DNA from: Maribacter_C sp047345145
Lineage (GTDB): Bacteria > Bacteroidota > Bacteroidia > Flavobacteriales > Flavobacteriaceae
Assembly (NCBI RefSeq): GCF_047345145.1
Contig: NZ_JBLFER010000003.1
Span: 333,150 to 397,149, forward strand
Length of the DNA stretch: 64,000 bases
Reading direction: 5' to 3'
Below the pieces are notes generated by a model. That model did no database searches and was not told the DNA's origin. It worked only from the letters and a program-made list of their open reading frames with translations. Positions 8,645 to 16,333 of the stretch are shown in pieces (within the stretch, counting starts at the first letter, position 1; each line of letters opens with the position of its first letter). The translations under genes were made by a program, and so were the position numbers.

Positions 8645-9532
8645 ATGAAGACTACCAGAAAACTGGTTGGTTTGGCTATGGTATTTGTCATGGTACTTTC
8701 CATAAATTCATGTGATTATTATGAACCGCCTCAATTACTAATTGGAGAAGAAAATAGTACTGATTCTTTGGAGAATTCGGATAAAACCGAAATACTGATT
8801 CAAGAAGATAAAATCACCTTATACGAGATTAAAGGTGAAGATATTATAAAGATTCAAGATTATGAAGTTGAAGGAGAATTACTTGAACTTCAAAATGATG
8901 TATCCAAACATGAAGAACTTTGGGCGCTGGTTAAAAAGATAATTCCACCATATTACCGCTCAAAAATGAGTCAATTTTTAATTTATCATGGTGCTAAAAC
9001 AAATACATCAGGCTTCGTAGATTCAACTATAAACAATTTGTCAAAATGGCAATTTGCAATCGCCATTGACTATGCTTATGAGAAGGGATTTGATTTTGAA
9101 GATGATTTGGTTTTCACCATCATCCATGAGTTTGGACACATTTTGACTTTAAACAATGAGCAACTTACTCCCGGCATCATACCTGATAATTGTACAAATT
9201 ATTATGTTAGCAAGGGATGTGCTAAAATGGACTCCTATATGAACACATTTTATAACAGTTTTTGGTCCGATATTGGGGAAGAATTCAATGGACTTGATAA
9301 TACTGCAGCTGCCAAATCTTCATTCTACGACAAGTATGGCGATCGTTTTATTTCAGAGTATGCTGCAACTAGTCCGCGTGAAGATATTGCTGAGGTTTTC
9401 GCCACTTTTGTGGTTGAAGATGTGAAGCGGGAGGGGACATCGATGATAGATAAAAAAATTCAGATGATGTATGATTTTCCGGAGTTGATGGACTTGCGGG
9501 AGTATATTCGGCAAAATAATATACTGCCATAA
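8645..9532 (+). CDS. Zinc metallopeptidase lipoprotein (HExxH)
   Basis: 295 residues. The N-terminus has a lipoprotein signal ending in LSINSC, with the lipid Cys at about residue 23. The zinc motif HEFGH (around residue 161, TIIHEFGHILTL) is that of gluzincin-like peptidases, and a downstream ISEYAATSPREDIAEVFATF segment supplies the likely third ligand, as in the putative zinc-binding metallopeptidase family common in Bacteroidota. It would be anchored in the outer membrane or the periplasm. Single-gene unit preceded by a dyad at 8600. Substrate unknown. Confidence 0.82.
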   Translation: MKTTRKLVGLAMVFVMVLSINSCDYYEPPQLLIGEENSTDSLENSDKTEILIQEDKITLYEIKGEDIIKIQDYEVEGELLELQNDVSKHEELWALVKKIIPPYYRSKMSQFLIYHGAKTNTSGFVDSTINNLSKWQFAIAIDYAYEKGFDFEDDLVFTIIHEFGHILTLNNEQLTPGIIPDNCTNYYVSKGCAKMDSYMNTFYNSFWSDIGEEFNGLDNTAAAKSSFYDKYGDRFISEYAATSPREDIAEVFATFVVEDVKREGTSMIDKKIQMMYDFPELMDLREYIRQNNILP

Positions 9533-9670
9533 GTGACTCCGACAGAATTTAATATCCTTTAAGTTCGCACCTTACAATGAAAAGTTTATATCGCAGAAAA
9601 AGCGATTTACTTTTTTTGTTTCTATCCGTTTACAGAAGTGTATCACTTCCGACACTCATATAAATAAAAA

Positions 9671-9694
9671 AAGTCCGCACTCTCGTGCAGACTT
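9671..9694 (-). terminator. Rho-independent terminator of tRNA-Arg
   Basis: Arms AAGTCCGCAC and GTGCAGACTT pair around a TCTC loop with one mismatch. Read on the minus strand the stem is followed by a run of seven T, 11 bases after the tRNA 3' end. Confidence 0.8.
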
Positions 9695-9705
9695 TTCGCT
9701 CTAAG

Positions 9706-9779
9706 TGACCTCGACAGGATTCAAACCTGTAACCTCTTGAGCCGTAATCAAGTGCGCTATTCAGTTGCGCCACGAGGCC
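9706..9779 (-). tRNA. tRNA-Arg (anticodon ACG)
   Basis: On the minus strand the acceptor arms GGCCTCG and CGAGGTC pair fully (one G-U), the anticodon stem CTTGA/TCAAG closes a 7-base loop TTACGGC giving anticodon ACG, and the T arm is ACAGG-TTTGAATC-CTGT. 74 bases including the discriminator A; CCA is not encoded. It reads CGN arginine codons after A34-to-inosine editing. Transcribed divergently from apt and followed by its own terminator. Confidence 0.95.
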
Positions 9780-9783
9780 GTTT

Positions 9784-9799
9784 TTCCCTTTTAAAAGGG
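9784..9799. repeat. 14-bp palindrome between tRNA-Arg and apt
   Basis: CCCTTTTAAAAGGG lies just upstream of the tRNA 5' end and about 55 bp before the apt start. It may be an operator or a hairpin; nothing more can be said. Confidence 0.4.
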
Positions 9800-9852
9800 C
9801 TGCAAATATATTTCTTTTTACTTTTAACGCAAAATAACTACTGACAAAAGAA

Positions 9853-10365
9853 ATGGATTTTAATAGCTACATACGCGATATAAAAGATTTTCCCAAAGAA
9901 GGGATTGTTTTTAAAGATATAACACCCTTATTAAAGGATGCGAAAGCGATGAAACGAGCTGCTAATTCTTTGTTTGATTTAGTTGGAGGTCGGAAAATTG
10001 ATAAAGTTGTTGGAATGGAAAGTAGAGGTTTCTTTTTTGCTCCATTATTGGCCTCAAAATTGGAAGCTGGTTTTATACCGGTACGTAAAGCAGGTAAGCT
10101 TCCCTACAGAACAATTAGTGAAGTTTATACTCTAGAGTATGGAGAGGATATTTTAGAAATACACGAGGATGCTATCCAAAAAGGAGAACGCATTTTAATT
10201 CATGATGATGTCTTAGCAACTGGAGGCACTGCGGAGGCTGTACGTAAGCTAATTGAAAAAATGGGTGGAGAAATCGTGCAATGCAATTTTTTAATTGAAT
10301 TGGATTTCTTGAATGGAAAGGACAAGCTAAAAGGATGCGAAGTAAAATCCCTTTTGCATTATTAG
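9853..10365 (+). CDS. apt: Adenine phosphoribosyltransferase
   Basis: 170 residues, full length. The PRPP-binding motif ILIHDDVLATGGTAEA (around residue 116) and the APRT marks DFPKEGIVFKDITPLL near the start, GMESRGFFF around 54 and VRKAGKLPY around 77 are all present. It makes AMP from adenine and PRPP in purine salvage. The gene runs divergently from tRNA-Arg and converges with a 50-aa gene whose stop codon overlaps its own by 3 bp. Confidence 0.95.
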   Translation: MDFNSYIRDIKDFPKEGIVFKDITPLLKDAKAMKRAANSLFDLVGGRKIDKVVGMESRGFFFAPLLASKLEAGFIPVRKAGKLPYRTISEVYTLEYGEDILEIHEDAIQKGERILIHDDVLATGGTAEAVRKLIEKMGGEIVQCNFLIELDFLNGKDKLKGCEVKSLLHY

Positions 10366-10514
10366 TCCAGAGCCTTTGTAGTAACAAAATAACGCCAGCC
10401 AATTATAGCTAGCTGAAATTTGGAAGCCTTGGCCAAATCTAATCTCTTTTTAGTGTAAGAGGGGAGAAGTAGCTTGTTCGCCTTTGCTAAAAATTTGTAA
10501 AAGGACTTTTTCAT
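10362..10514 (-). CDS. Small conserved basic protein, 50 aa
   Basis: ATG at 10514-10512 to a TAA at 10364-10362. The product starts MKKSFYKFLAKANKLLLP and ends WRYFVTTKALD; it is basic, has a LPSYTKKRLDLAKASKFQ middle and a short hydrophobic stretch before a WRYF motif. I have seen very similar ~50-aa proteins in flavobacterial genomes, sometimes labelled SsrA-binding protein although they are far too short for SmpB. The convergent 3-bp overlap with apt and the protein-like composition argue that it is real. Function unknown. Confidence 0.72.
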   Translation of the reverse strand: MKKSFYKFLAKANKLLLPSYTKKRLDLAKASKFQLAIIGWRYFVTTKALD

Positions 10515-10566
10515 TTAGTTGGTTTTCACAAATATAGCAAGTTAAGAGGTATCATAGAATTGAAAA

Positions 10567-10584
10567 GACCGCCATATGGCGGTC
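10567..10584 (-). terminator. 18-bp perfect palindrome, likely terminator
   Basis: GACCGCCATATGGCGGTC is fully self-complementary and GC-rich. On the minus strand it is followed by TTTTCAATTC, and it lies 31 bases after the stop of the 20-codon ORF at 10616-10678, so it could end a short minus-strand transcript. Confidence 0.55.
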
Positions 10585-10615
10585 CCTTCATTTATATAGG
10601 CCTATATGATTCTAC

Positions 10616-10678
10616 TTAAGCTATTATCGTGATCAAGGATAACAACAAGAACAACAAAACTTTAGCTAGTGTAATCAT
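10616..10678 (-). CDS. Possible 20-aa hydrophobic peptide (type I toxin-like), tentative
   Basis: ATG at 10678-10676, TAA at 10618-10616. The product MITLAKVLLFLLLSLITIIA is a single hydrophobic segment with one lysine, similar in length and character to Ibs/Fst-type membrane peptides. It sits alone in a 540-bp gap and is followed by a strong hairpin at 10567-10584. No antisense RNA can be shown and the ORF is short enough to arise by chance. The rest of the gap (10515-11053) is AT-rich with no other coding signal that I can see. Confidence 0.3.
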   Translation of the reverse strand: MITLAKVLLFLLLSLITIIA

Positions 10679-10994
10679 AACAAGAGGTTTTTAAGGTTAA
10701 CAAATAGTTGTACATAATCGATTATCCAAATAAGATATATCTAAAAATTGTTCACTTGCAACTATTTTGACCTAAATCAATACAAGTGAATACACTATTG
10801 GAATCAAAAAAACGATATATGTTATATTCTTTTTATATTTATCTTGATGCTAGTTATAAATTGTAAGTATAAATTACTTAAGTTATTATAGAATATAATA
10901 ATTGTAGAGGTGTTTTGAATGCTTTTTTGATTAGCAAGGGAGTTTTGGGCCTAAAAAGGCTTCTTTTTAATGATTTCATTTCGGGAAATAAAAA

Positions 10995-11017
10995 AACCGA
11001 CTTTAAAAAAGTCGGTT
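10995..11017 (-). terminator. Rho-independent terminator of the blaI-M56 operon
   Basis: AACCGACTT (10995-11003) pairs with AAGTCGGTT (11009-11017). On the minus strand it is followed by a run of seven T. It lies 37 bases after the M56 gene stop. Confidence 0.82.
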
Positions 11018-11053
11018 CATGTTTCTCTAACTTGATGTCAAAAGAGGGTCTTT

Positions 11054-13156
11054 TTAGTTCTTTTTGGTGATGACTTCTACAACTCCGTTTTCAGCTTTTT
11101 CCCCATATTTCTCCAAAGCACTTTTGCCTTTAGAGACTTCAATTTTCTCAATTTCGTCTTTTGAGAGCGCTTTAAATTCTTCTTTTGTGGCTTGTTTTCC
11201 GTCTATGTAAAAGATAGGTTCAATATCTCCTTCATCGTGCAAAAAGAAAACCGAATCTCCATCCTCCTCAATCCATTCCATATCATCATCAGCATCTTTT
11301 TTAATGATCATGACATTTTTATGATCACCTTTTTTAGAACTTTTGATTTTGATAAGATGACCGTCTGAATCCCCTTCATTTAATTGGTCATACTCGTCTT
11401 CACTTACCTTTTTGCCATTCACACGTATGGTTTTCTTGCCATTTTCTTCAGTTATTTTAACCGTTCTAATTTTTGAATCACCTTGATGTACCCAGACAGA
11501 ATGGTCATCCTCTTCATGCATCACTTCTGCATTGCTATCTCCCATAAAGAACATTGTGTTCTCATCGTCCATTACCAAGGTGACAGGATCAATGGGCTCC
11601 TCATCATTGTAGAAAGTTGAAGAACCGCTCATTTGTTGTTTTTTAGAGCTCTTAGATCGCACATCTATTGATAGGCTTATAATTTCGTTTTTGTCATTAT
11701 GGACAACCGTATAGGAAAAATCAAAGCCCTTTTCTGAGAGGTCTTTTTTTATTTTTTTAAGCTCTTCATTCGAAGTGTCTTTGTCTATTCGAATTTCAAT
11801 CTTTTTTTCGGTATCTGTACCAGTTTCTGCATGGGTGTTACCTGTTTTGAATGGAATCAGGCTTTCAGGGTTAATGGCCTTTCCAGATTTTAAAATCTCA
11901 AAATGGAGATGAGGTCCGGTTGACTTTCCTGTATTTCCAAGATGACCGATGGTTTCACCGACGTCGACTTTATCGCCTTCAACGACCAATCTGTCTTTTA
12001 AATGCAAGTATTTTGTGCTGTAGCCGTTTTCATGCTCAATCAATATATGATTGCCTTTGGTATTGTCATTGCTACTAACTTTTACCACGCCGGTATAACT
12101 CGCCCTAACTTCTTTGCCAACTTGTCCAACAAGGTCTATCCCGGTGTGGTTTTCAATTGTATTGGTAAAAGGACTTTCTGCGGGACCAAAGCCAGATGAT
12201 ATTCTTATAATGTCACCTTGTTTCAGTGGACTTTTGAAAGTAGGAACTTCTGAATATTCAAAGTTTGAAAGAACGGATTCTTCAGAAAACTTAACAACTT
12301 CCTTAGTATTAAAACTAACTAAGAATACAACCAAGAATGGGAGTACAATAAGAAGTTTGAGAAGATTGATACGTTGTGATTGATTTTGATTTAACATGAC
12401 TATTCGTTTTTTGATGATTGAATTAAAAAATGGGTTAACTAGATTTATTTTGTGATTTCCAGTGGCATGTTTGAGCATGAGATATTGATAGTTTCGTTTG
12501 TCTTCTCCATATCTGCAAGTTCTCGAATCTGCCAAAAACTCCAAATTCTGTTTTACCATGATCTTGTAAATCCATATTACAGGATTGAACCACTGTAGAA
12601 TGCATACTAGTTCCGTCAATAAAATATCCACCGAATGCATACCACGGGCATGAACCTTCTCATGAGAAATAATGGTTTTCAATTCTTTGGTTGAGAACTG
12701 ATTTGGATGGTAAAAAATATACTTGAAAAAAGAAAAAGGAGAAATGTCTTTCGCAGTTTGAACGTGGTAGTAGTAATCTTCTGGAATTATTTGACTGCTT
12801 CGTTTGATTTTCTGAATAGCAAGCAACTGCAGTATTAGTTTGACAGTCAAATAAATCGTAACGACTACGTAAACAATAAGAAAAAAAAGAGTCCAGTCAA
12901 AAGGTTCAGTAGGTGCAGTGTTGGTTGTACTTAATGGGGTTTCAGACAATTCCATGAATGAAATTGGAGCTGCTTGAACATAAACGGTCTTCGTAAAACT
13001 GATAAAAGGTAGAAGAAGCGAAGCTATGAGCCCGATGACTAGGAACAAACGATTGCTCGCAAAATAGGTTTCCTTCTTCAAGAATACATAATAGGAAAGC
13101 AGAAAAAGAAAAAGAATGCAAGATGACTTAATAAGATGTACAAAAAACGCTTCCAT
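11054..13156 (-). CDS. BlaR1-like M56 sensor peptidase fused to an M23 peptidase domain
   Basis: 700 residues in three parts. Residues 1-300: membrane helices and an M56/BlaR1 domain with HEKVHARGMHS (HExxH) around 168. Residues ~305-440: an M23/LytM domain with NHTGIDLVG and GPHLHFEI, the zinc and active-site histidines. C-terminal ~260 residues: acidic, repetitive GKK/GKQ units ending EKYGEKAENGVVEVITKKN, which resembles a TonB-receptor plug piece. BlaR1 proteins sense beta-lactams or wall damage and inactivate BlaI by proteolysis; here the usual penicillin-binding sensor is replaced by a peptidoglycan-peptidase-like domain. It overlaps blaI by one base (TAATG), so the two are translationally coupled. 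Confidence 0.88.
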   Translation of the reverse strand: MEAFFVHLIKSSCILFLFLLSYYVFLKKETYFASNRLFLVIGLIASLLLPFISFTKTVYVQAAPISFMELSETPLSTTNTAPTEPFDWTLFFLIVYVVVTIYLTVKLILQLLAIQKIKRSSQIIPEDYYYHVQTAKDISPFSFFKYIFYHPNQFSTKELKTIISHEKVHARGMHSVDILLTELVCILQWFNPVIWIYKIMVKQNLEFLADSRTCRYGEDKRNYQYLMLKHATGNHKINLVNPFFNSIIKKRIVMLNQNQSQRINLLKLLIVLPFLVVFLVSFNTKEVVKFSEESVLSNFEYSEVPTFKSPLKQGDIIRISSGFGPAESPFTNTIENHTGIDLVGQVGKEVRASYTGVVKVSSNDNTKGNHILIEHENGYSTKYLHLKDRLVVEGDKVDVGETIGHLGNTGKSTGPHLHFEILKSGKAINPESLIPFKTGNTHAETGTDTEKKIEIRIDKDTSNEELKKIKKDLSEKGFDFSYTVVHNDKNEIISLSIDVRSKSSKKQQMSGSSTFYNDEEPIDPVTLVMDDENTMFFMGDSNAEVMHEEDDHSVWVHQGDSKIRTVKITEENGKKTIRVNGKKVSEDEYDQLNEGDSDGHLIKIKSSKKGDHKNVMIIKKDADDDMEWIEEDGDSVFFLHDEGDIEPIFYIDGKQATKEEFKALSKDEIEKIEVSKGKSALEKYGEKAENGVVEVITKKN

Positions 13157-13515
13157 TATTTTTTATTTTCAATGAGGTTAATTATCTCTTTCAGTTCTTT
13201 AATCGAAATTTTTTCCTCCTTAGCAAAAGAAGATACAAGATTCTTATACGAATTGTCAAAGTAATCTAACATGCTTGAGTTGATAAACTTTTTTCGGTAA
13301 GCATCTTTAGAAATCAAAGGATAATATCGATGTGTATTTCCGAAAGCTTCGTGACCGACATATTTTTTGTCTTCGAGATTTCTTACAATTGTTGATAAAG
13401 TATTGTAATGGGGTTTGTCGCCCGTTAATTCTGCACGAATTTCTTTGACGAATGCTTTTTCAAGTTGCCAAAGAATTTTCATGATTTCCTCTTCCTTATT
13501 GGTCAGTTTTTGCAT
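13156..13515 (-). CDS. BlaI/MecI/CopY-family transcriptional repressor
   Basis: 119 residues, normal for the family. The winged helix occupies residues 1-75 (LTNKEEEIMKILWQLEKAF, then YNTLSTIVRNLEDKKYVGHE) and the C-terminal helices would dimerise. The family binds dyads at its own promoter and is cleaved or released by the M56 partner, which here is the next gene. Candidate operator dyads with AACTAT/ATAGTT arms lie 49-64 bp upstream of its start. The usual cleavage site cannot be placed by eye. Confidence 0.92.
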   Translation of the reverse strand: MQKLTNKEEEIMKILWQLEKAFVKEIRAELTGDKPHYNTLSTIVRNLEDKKYVGHEAFGNTHRYYPLISKDAYRKKFINSSMLDYFDNSYKNLVSSFAKEEKISIKELKEIINLIENKK

Positions 13516-13544
13516 GATAGTTCTAATTTGAAATCAAACATATC

Positions 13545-13590
13545 ACTATTTTTTTAGTTAAACAACTATTTTTATAGTTATTTAACTATT
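13545..13590. promoter_or_regulatory. Candidate BlaI operators
   Basis: AACTAT (13564-13569) and ATAGTT (13574-13579) form a perfect 6-bp dyad around TTTT; ACTA/TAGT dyad arms lie at 13545-13558 and a further AACTAT half at 13584-13589. Repeated half-sites 30-75 bp upstream of a BlaI-family gene fit autorepression; this is inference from position and symmetry. Confidence 0.55.
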
Positions 13591-13673
13591 TATGCAGGAG
13601 TTTGGTGTAACACAACATTAAATAGTTAACGATTTAAGTTAAATTGTTCCATTATCTTTACCAAAACTAACCA

Positions 13674-14612
13674 ATGCAAAACCCCCTTTTTATACTTGCA
13701 GGTCTTGTCCTATTAATTTTAGGGGGCAATTGGCTTTTAAAAGCTGCAGTAGCCTTATCCCTTAAATTAAACATTCCCAAGATTGTTATTGGAATGACTG
13801 TGGTCTCTTTTGCTACCTCTGCTCCAGAGCTCATAGTTAGTATTAAATCAGCTTTAGACGGTTTCCCCGATTTGGCGCTTGGTAATGTTGTCGGTTCTAA
13901 TATTGCAAATTTAGGTTTGGTCCTTGCGGTAACAATTATACTCAGCAGTATTGATGTCAATAAGAGTTTTTATACTACTGATTGGCCCGTAATGATGATT
14001 GCTTCCTTCTTGTTTTTTGGTTTCATTTATTTTGATGGCGTAATTGTGCAATATGAGGGAATTATTATGGTCGTTTTTCTCTTTTTATTTTTGGTATACC
14101 TACTGCGTTTTCAAAAAACAGCGGTGGTAGATGAACTTCCTGAAGACGATGTTCCGCTACCACTCTACAAAACGGTTTTGTTTCTAGGTTTAGGTGGATT
14201 AGGGCTCTGGGGAGGATCAGAGTTACTTATCAAAGGAGCTGTTGGAATGGCATCCGCTTATGGTGTAAGTGAGCGTATTATAGGAATTACAATAGTGTCG
14301 ATAGGAACAAGTATTCCTGAATTGGCGGCGTCAATAATTGCTGTTATTAAAAAAGAGAAAGCAATTTCACTTGGAAATCTTATAGGTTCAAATATTTTCA
14401 ACTTATTGGCGGTGTTAGGTATAACTTCAATAATCACGCCCATCAAAGTCATGGATGAAGGATTGTTAACTAATGATATTTTTTGGATGCTAGGTATTTC
14501 TTTCTTAGTTCTTCCATTAGTTTTTCTGCCAAATAAGCTTCGTTTAGGTTGGCGTGATGGTTTAGTTCTTTTGGGTGTTTATTTCACGTTTGTCTATTTT
14601 ACGATTCAATAG
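13674..14612 (+). CDS. Calcium/sodium antiporter (CaCA family, YrbG-like)
   Basis: 312 residues, about ten membrane helices in two inverted halves. The two alpha-repeats are clear: SFATSAPELIVS with GNVVGSNIANLG near residues 44-80, and SIGTSIPELAASI with GNLIGSNIFNLL near residues 205-245. The acidic residues of both PEL motifs bind the cation. It exchanges Ca2+ (or K+) against Na+ across the inner membrane. Single gene divergent from blaI; start ATG 13674. Confidence 0.92.
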   Translation: MQNPLFILAGLVLLILGGNWLLKAAVALSLKLNIPKIVIGMTVVSFATSAPELIVSIKSALDGFPDLALGNVVGSNIANLGLVLAVTIILSSIDVNKSFYTTDWPVMMIASFLFFGFIYFDGVIVQYEGIIMVVFLFLFLVYLLRFQKTAVVDELPEDDVPLPLYKTVLFLGLGGLGLWGGSELLIKGAVGMASAYGVSERIIGITIVSIGTSIPELAASIIAVIKKEKAISLGNLIGSNIFNLLAVLGITSIITPIKVMDEGLLTNDIFWMLGISFLVLPLVFLPNKLRLGWRDGLVLLGVYFTFVYFTIQ

Positions 14613-14685
14613 GTTTTAGATGCCAATGGTATAATTTTTGTGGCTTGTTCTATGGAATTATTCCCTTCTATAACCAGCCGCTAAT

Positions 14686-16329
14686 ATGGAAAAACAACTA
14701 CTCAAAATAGTCTTCTCGTTATTTCTAGTATTCATCTCAAACACCTCTTTTTCTCAACAACAAGATTATATCGTCGGTAAGTTATTGGATGCTAAAAATC
14801 AAGAACCAATTGCTTTTGCAAGTATTCGTATAAAAGATAGAGCATTAGGTATTATTTCTAACATTGATGGTAGTTTCAAAATTCCTTTAAAGTATAAAGA
14901 ATACGGTGATATTATAGAAATATCATCTATGGGTTATCAAACCCAAGAGATCTTAATTCAAGATTTTTCAATTTATGAATTGAACAATGTGCGTCTGCAA
15001 CCGGCAATTTTGGAGCTGGAGGAGGCCATAGTTTCCGCACGAAAAAAAAGGAGAAGGAAGCTTTCCTCAAGAGATATTGTGCAAAAAGCTATAGATAGGT
15101 TATTTGAAAATTATCCTACCAAGCCCTATTCGCAAATCGGTTATTACCGAGATTATCAAAAAGATAAGCAAGCCTACGTGAACCTGAATGAAGGAATATT
15201 GGAGGTATTTGACCAAGGCTTTAAGGCAACGGATTCATCAACCACAAAAGTATCCATATATAATTATCAAGAAAACAATGATTTTAGAAGAGATACCTTG
15301 GCGAGAATGCCCTATGACTATAGCTTTAAGAAGGGAGCGAAAATAATTGATAATGGATATTTAAGTGCCTATGGAGGTAATGAATTTACAATTCTGAGGG
15401 TTCACAATGCAATTCGTAACTATAAAATCGATTCCTATTCTTTTGTACATCGCTTTGATACGGATTTGTTAGAGAATCATACATTTTCTCGAGATGAGGA
15501 TTCTTTCATTGCAAATCAGGCGCTTTATAAAATTCGTTTTAGAAAAAACCTTCCTAGACATAGTGCTTATGGGGCTTTATATATTTCTAAAGATGACTAC
15601 GCTATCTACAAAATGGAATACGCCGTTTATGATGACGCAAAAAAAAATGAAGCCGGTGTTGAGGATAAAAATGGGAGTAAGAAACAACTGGTCTTTGAAA
15701 CCAATACCTCATACCGAAAGACGGGTGATAAGATGTACCTCAGTTATATCTCGTTTTACAATTTATTCAAGTTGTGGGAACCACCTAAACTAAAATTAGA
15801 ATATGTGGATTTTCGTTTTGACAAAACTGTCTACTATAAAATGAAGGATCTAAGAATGAAGAAGAGATGGATAGTCTTAACCTTCAATGAAATTTTGAAT
15901 GCTAGTCACGTAGACGATATAGATAAGTTTAATCTAAGTTATAAAGGTAAAAAGATAGCTTTAAAGGGGCTTTTATTGTCAGATAAACAGGTGATATTAT
16001 ACCCTAAAGCAAATACCGAGAAGCAAATACAATTACTAGAAGAGATTGAATTAGTAGCGAAACGTAATGGCTTGAGTGAAGAAATATTGAAGATAAAGCT
16101 TAGCGATTTAAAAGATACAAAGGGCAATTATATAGATGAATGGACAAATAAAGATTACCACCAGTTTCGAGAATTTTTTGTTCAACAGATAAAGCCAGAG
16201 AATAATTCGCCTGTTAATACTAGATTTATGGATATGCGCAAACCAATATTTGACAATATACCTATTTTGAAGCCAGATAATTTTGATGATTACTGGATGA
16301 ACACTCCACTTCAGAATATTAAGAATTAA
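14686..16329 (+). CDS. Carboxypeptidase-like regulatory domain protein, tandem paralogue 1
   Basis: 547 residues with a signal peptide (residues 1-24, ending FSQQ). Residues ~28-105 form a carboxypeptidase-D regulatory-like beta domain (IVGKLLDAKNQEPIAFASI ... ISSMGYQTQEI). The rest is a long domain of unknown function with a FREFFVQ motif and a C-terminal WMNTPLQNIKN tail shared by all three paralogues. Such proteins in Bacteroidota are exported and may support outer-membrane or gliding/secretion functions, but no role can be stated. The next paralogue starts 4 bp after its stop. Its regulatory domain is almost the same as that of paralogue 2 at DNA level. Confidence 0.82.
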   Translation: MEKQLLKIVFSLFLVFISNTSFSQQQDYIVGKLLDAKNQEPIAFASIRIKDRALGIISNIDGSFKIPLKYKEYGDIIEISSMGYQTQEILIQDFSIYELNNVRLQPAILELEEAIVSARKKRRRKLSSRDIVQKAIDRLFENYPTKPYSQIGYYRDYQKDKQAYVNLNEGILEVFDQGFKATDSSTTKVSIYNYQENNDFRRDTLARMPYDYSFKKGAKIIDNGYLSAYGGNEFTILRVHNAIRNYKIDSYSFVHRFDTDLLENHTFSRDEDSFIANQALYKIRFRKNLPRHSAYGALYISKDDYAIYKMEYAVYDDAKKNEAGVEDKNGSKKQLVFETNTSYRKTGDKMYLSYISFYNLFKLWEPPKLKLEYVDFRFDKTVYYKMKDLRMKKRWIVLTFNEILNASHVDDIDKFNLSYKGKKIALKGLLLSDKQVILYPKANTEKQIQLLEEIELVAKRNGLSEEILKIKLSDLKDTKGNYIDEWTNKDYHQFREFFVQQIKPENNSPVNTRFMDMRKPIFDNIPILKPDNFDDYWMNTPLQNIKN

Positions 16330-16333
16330 CCAT

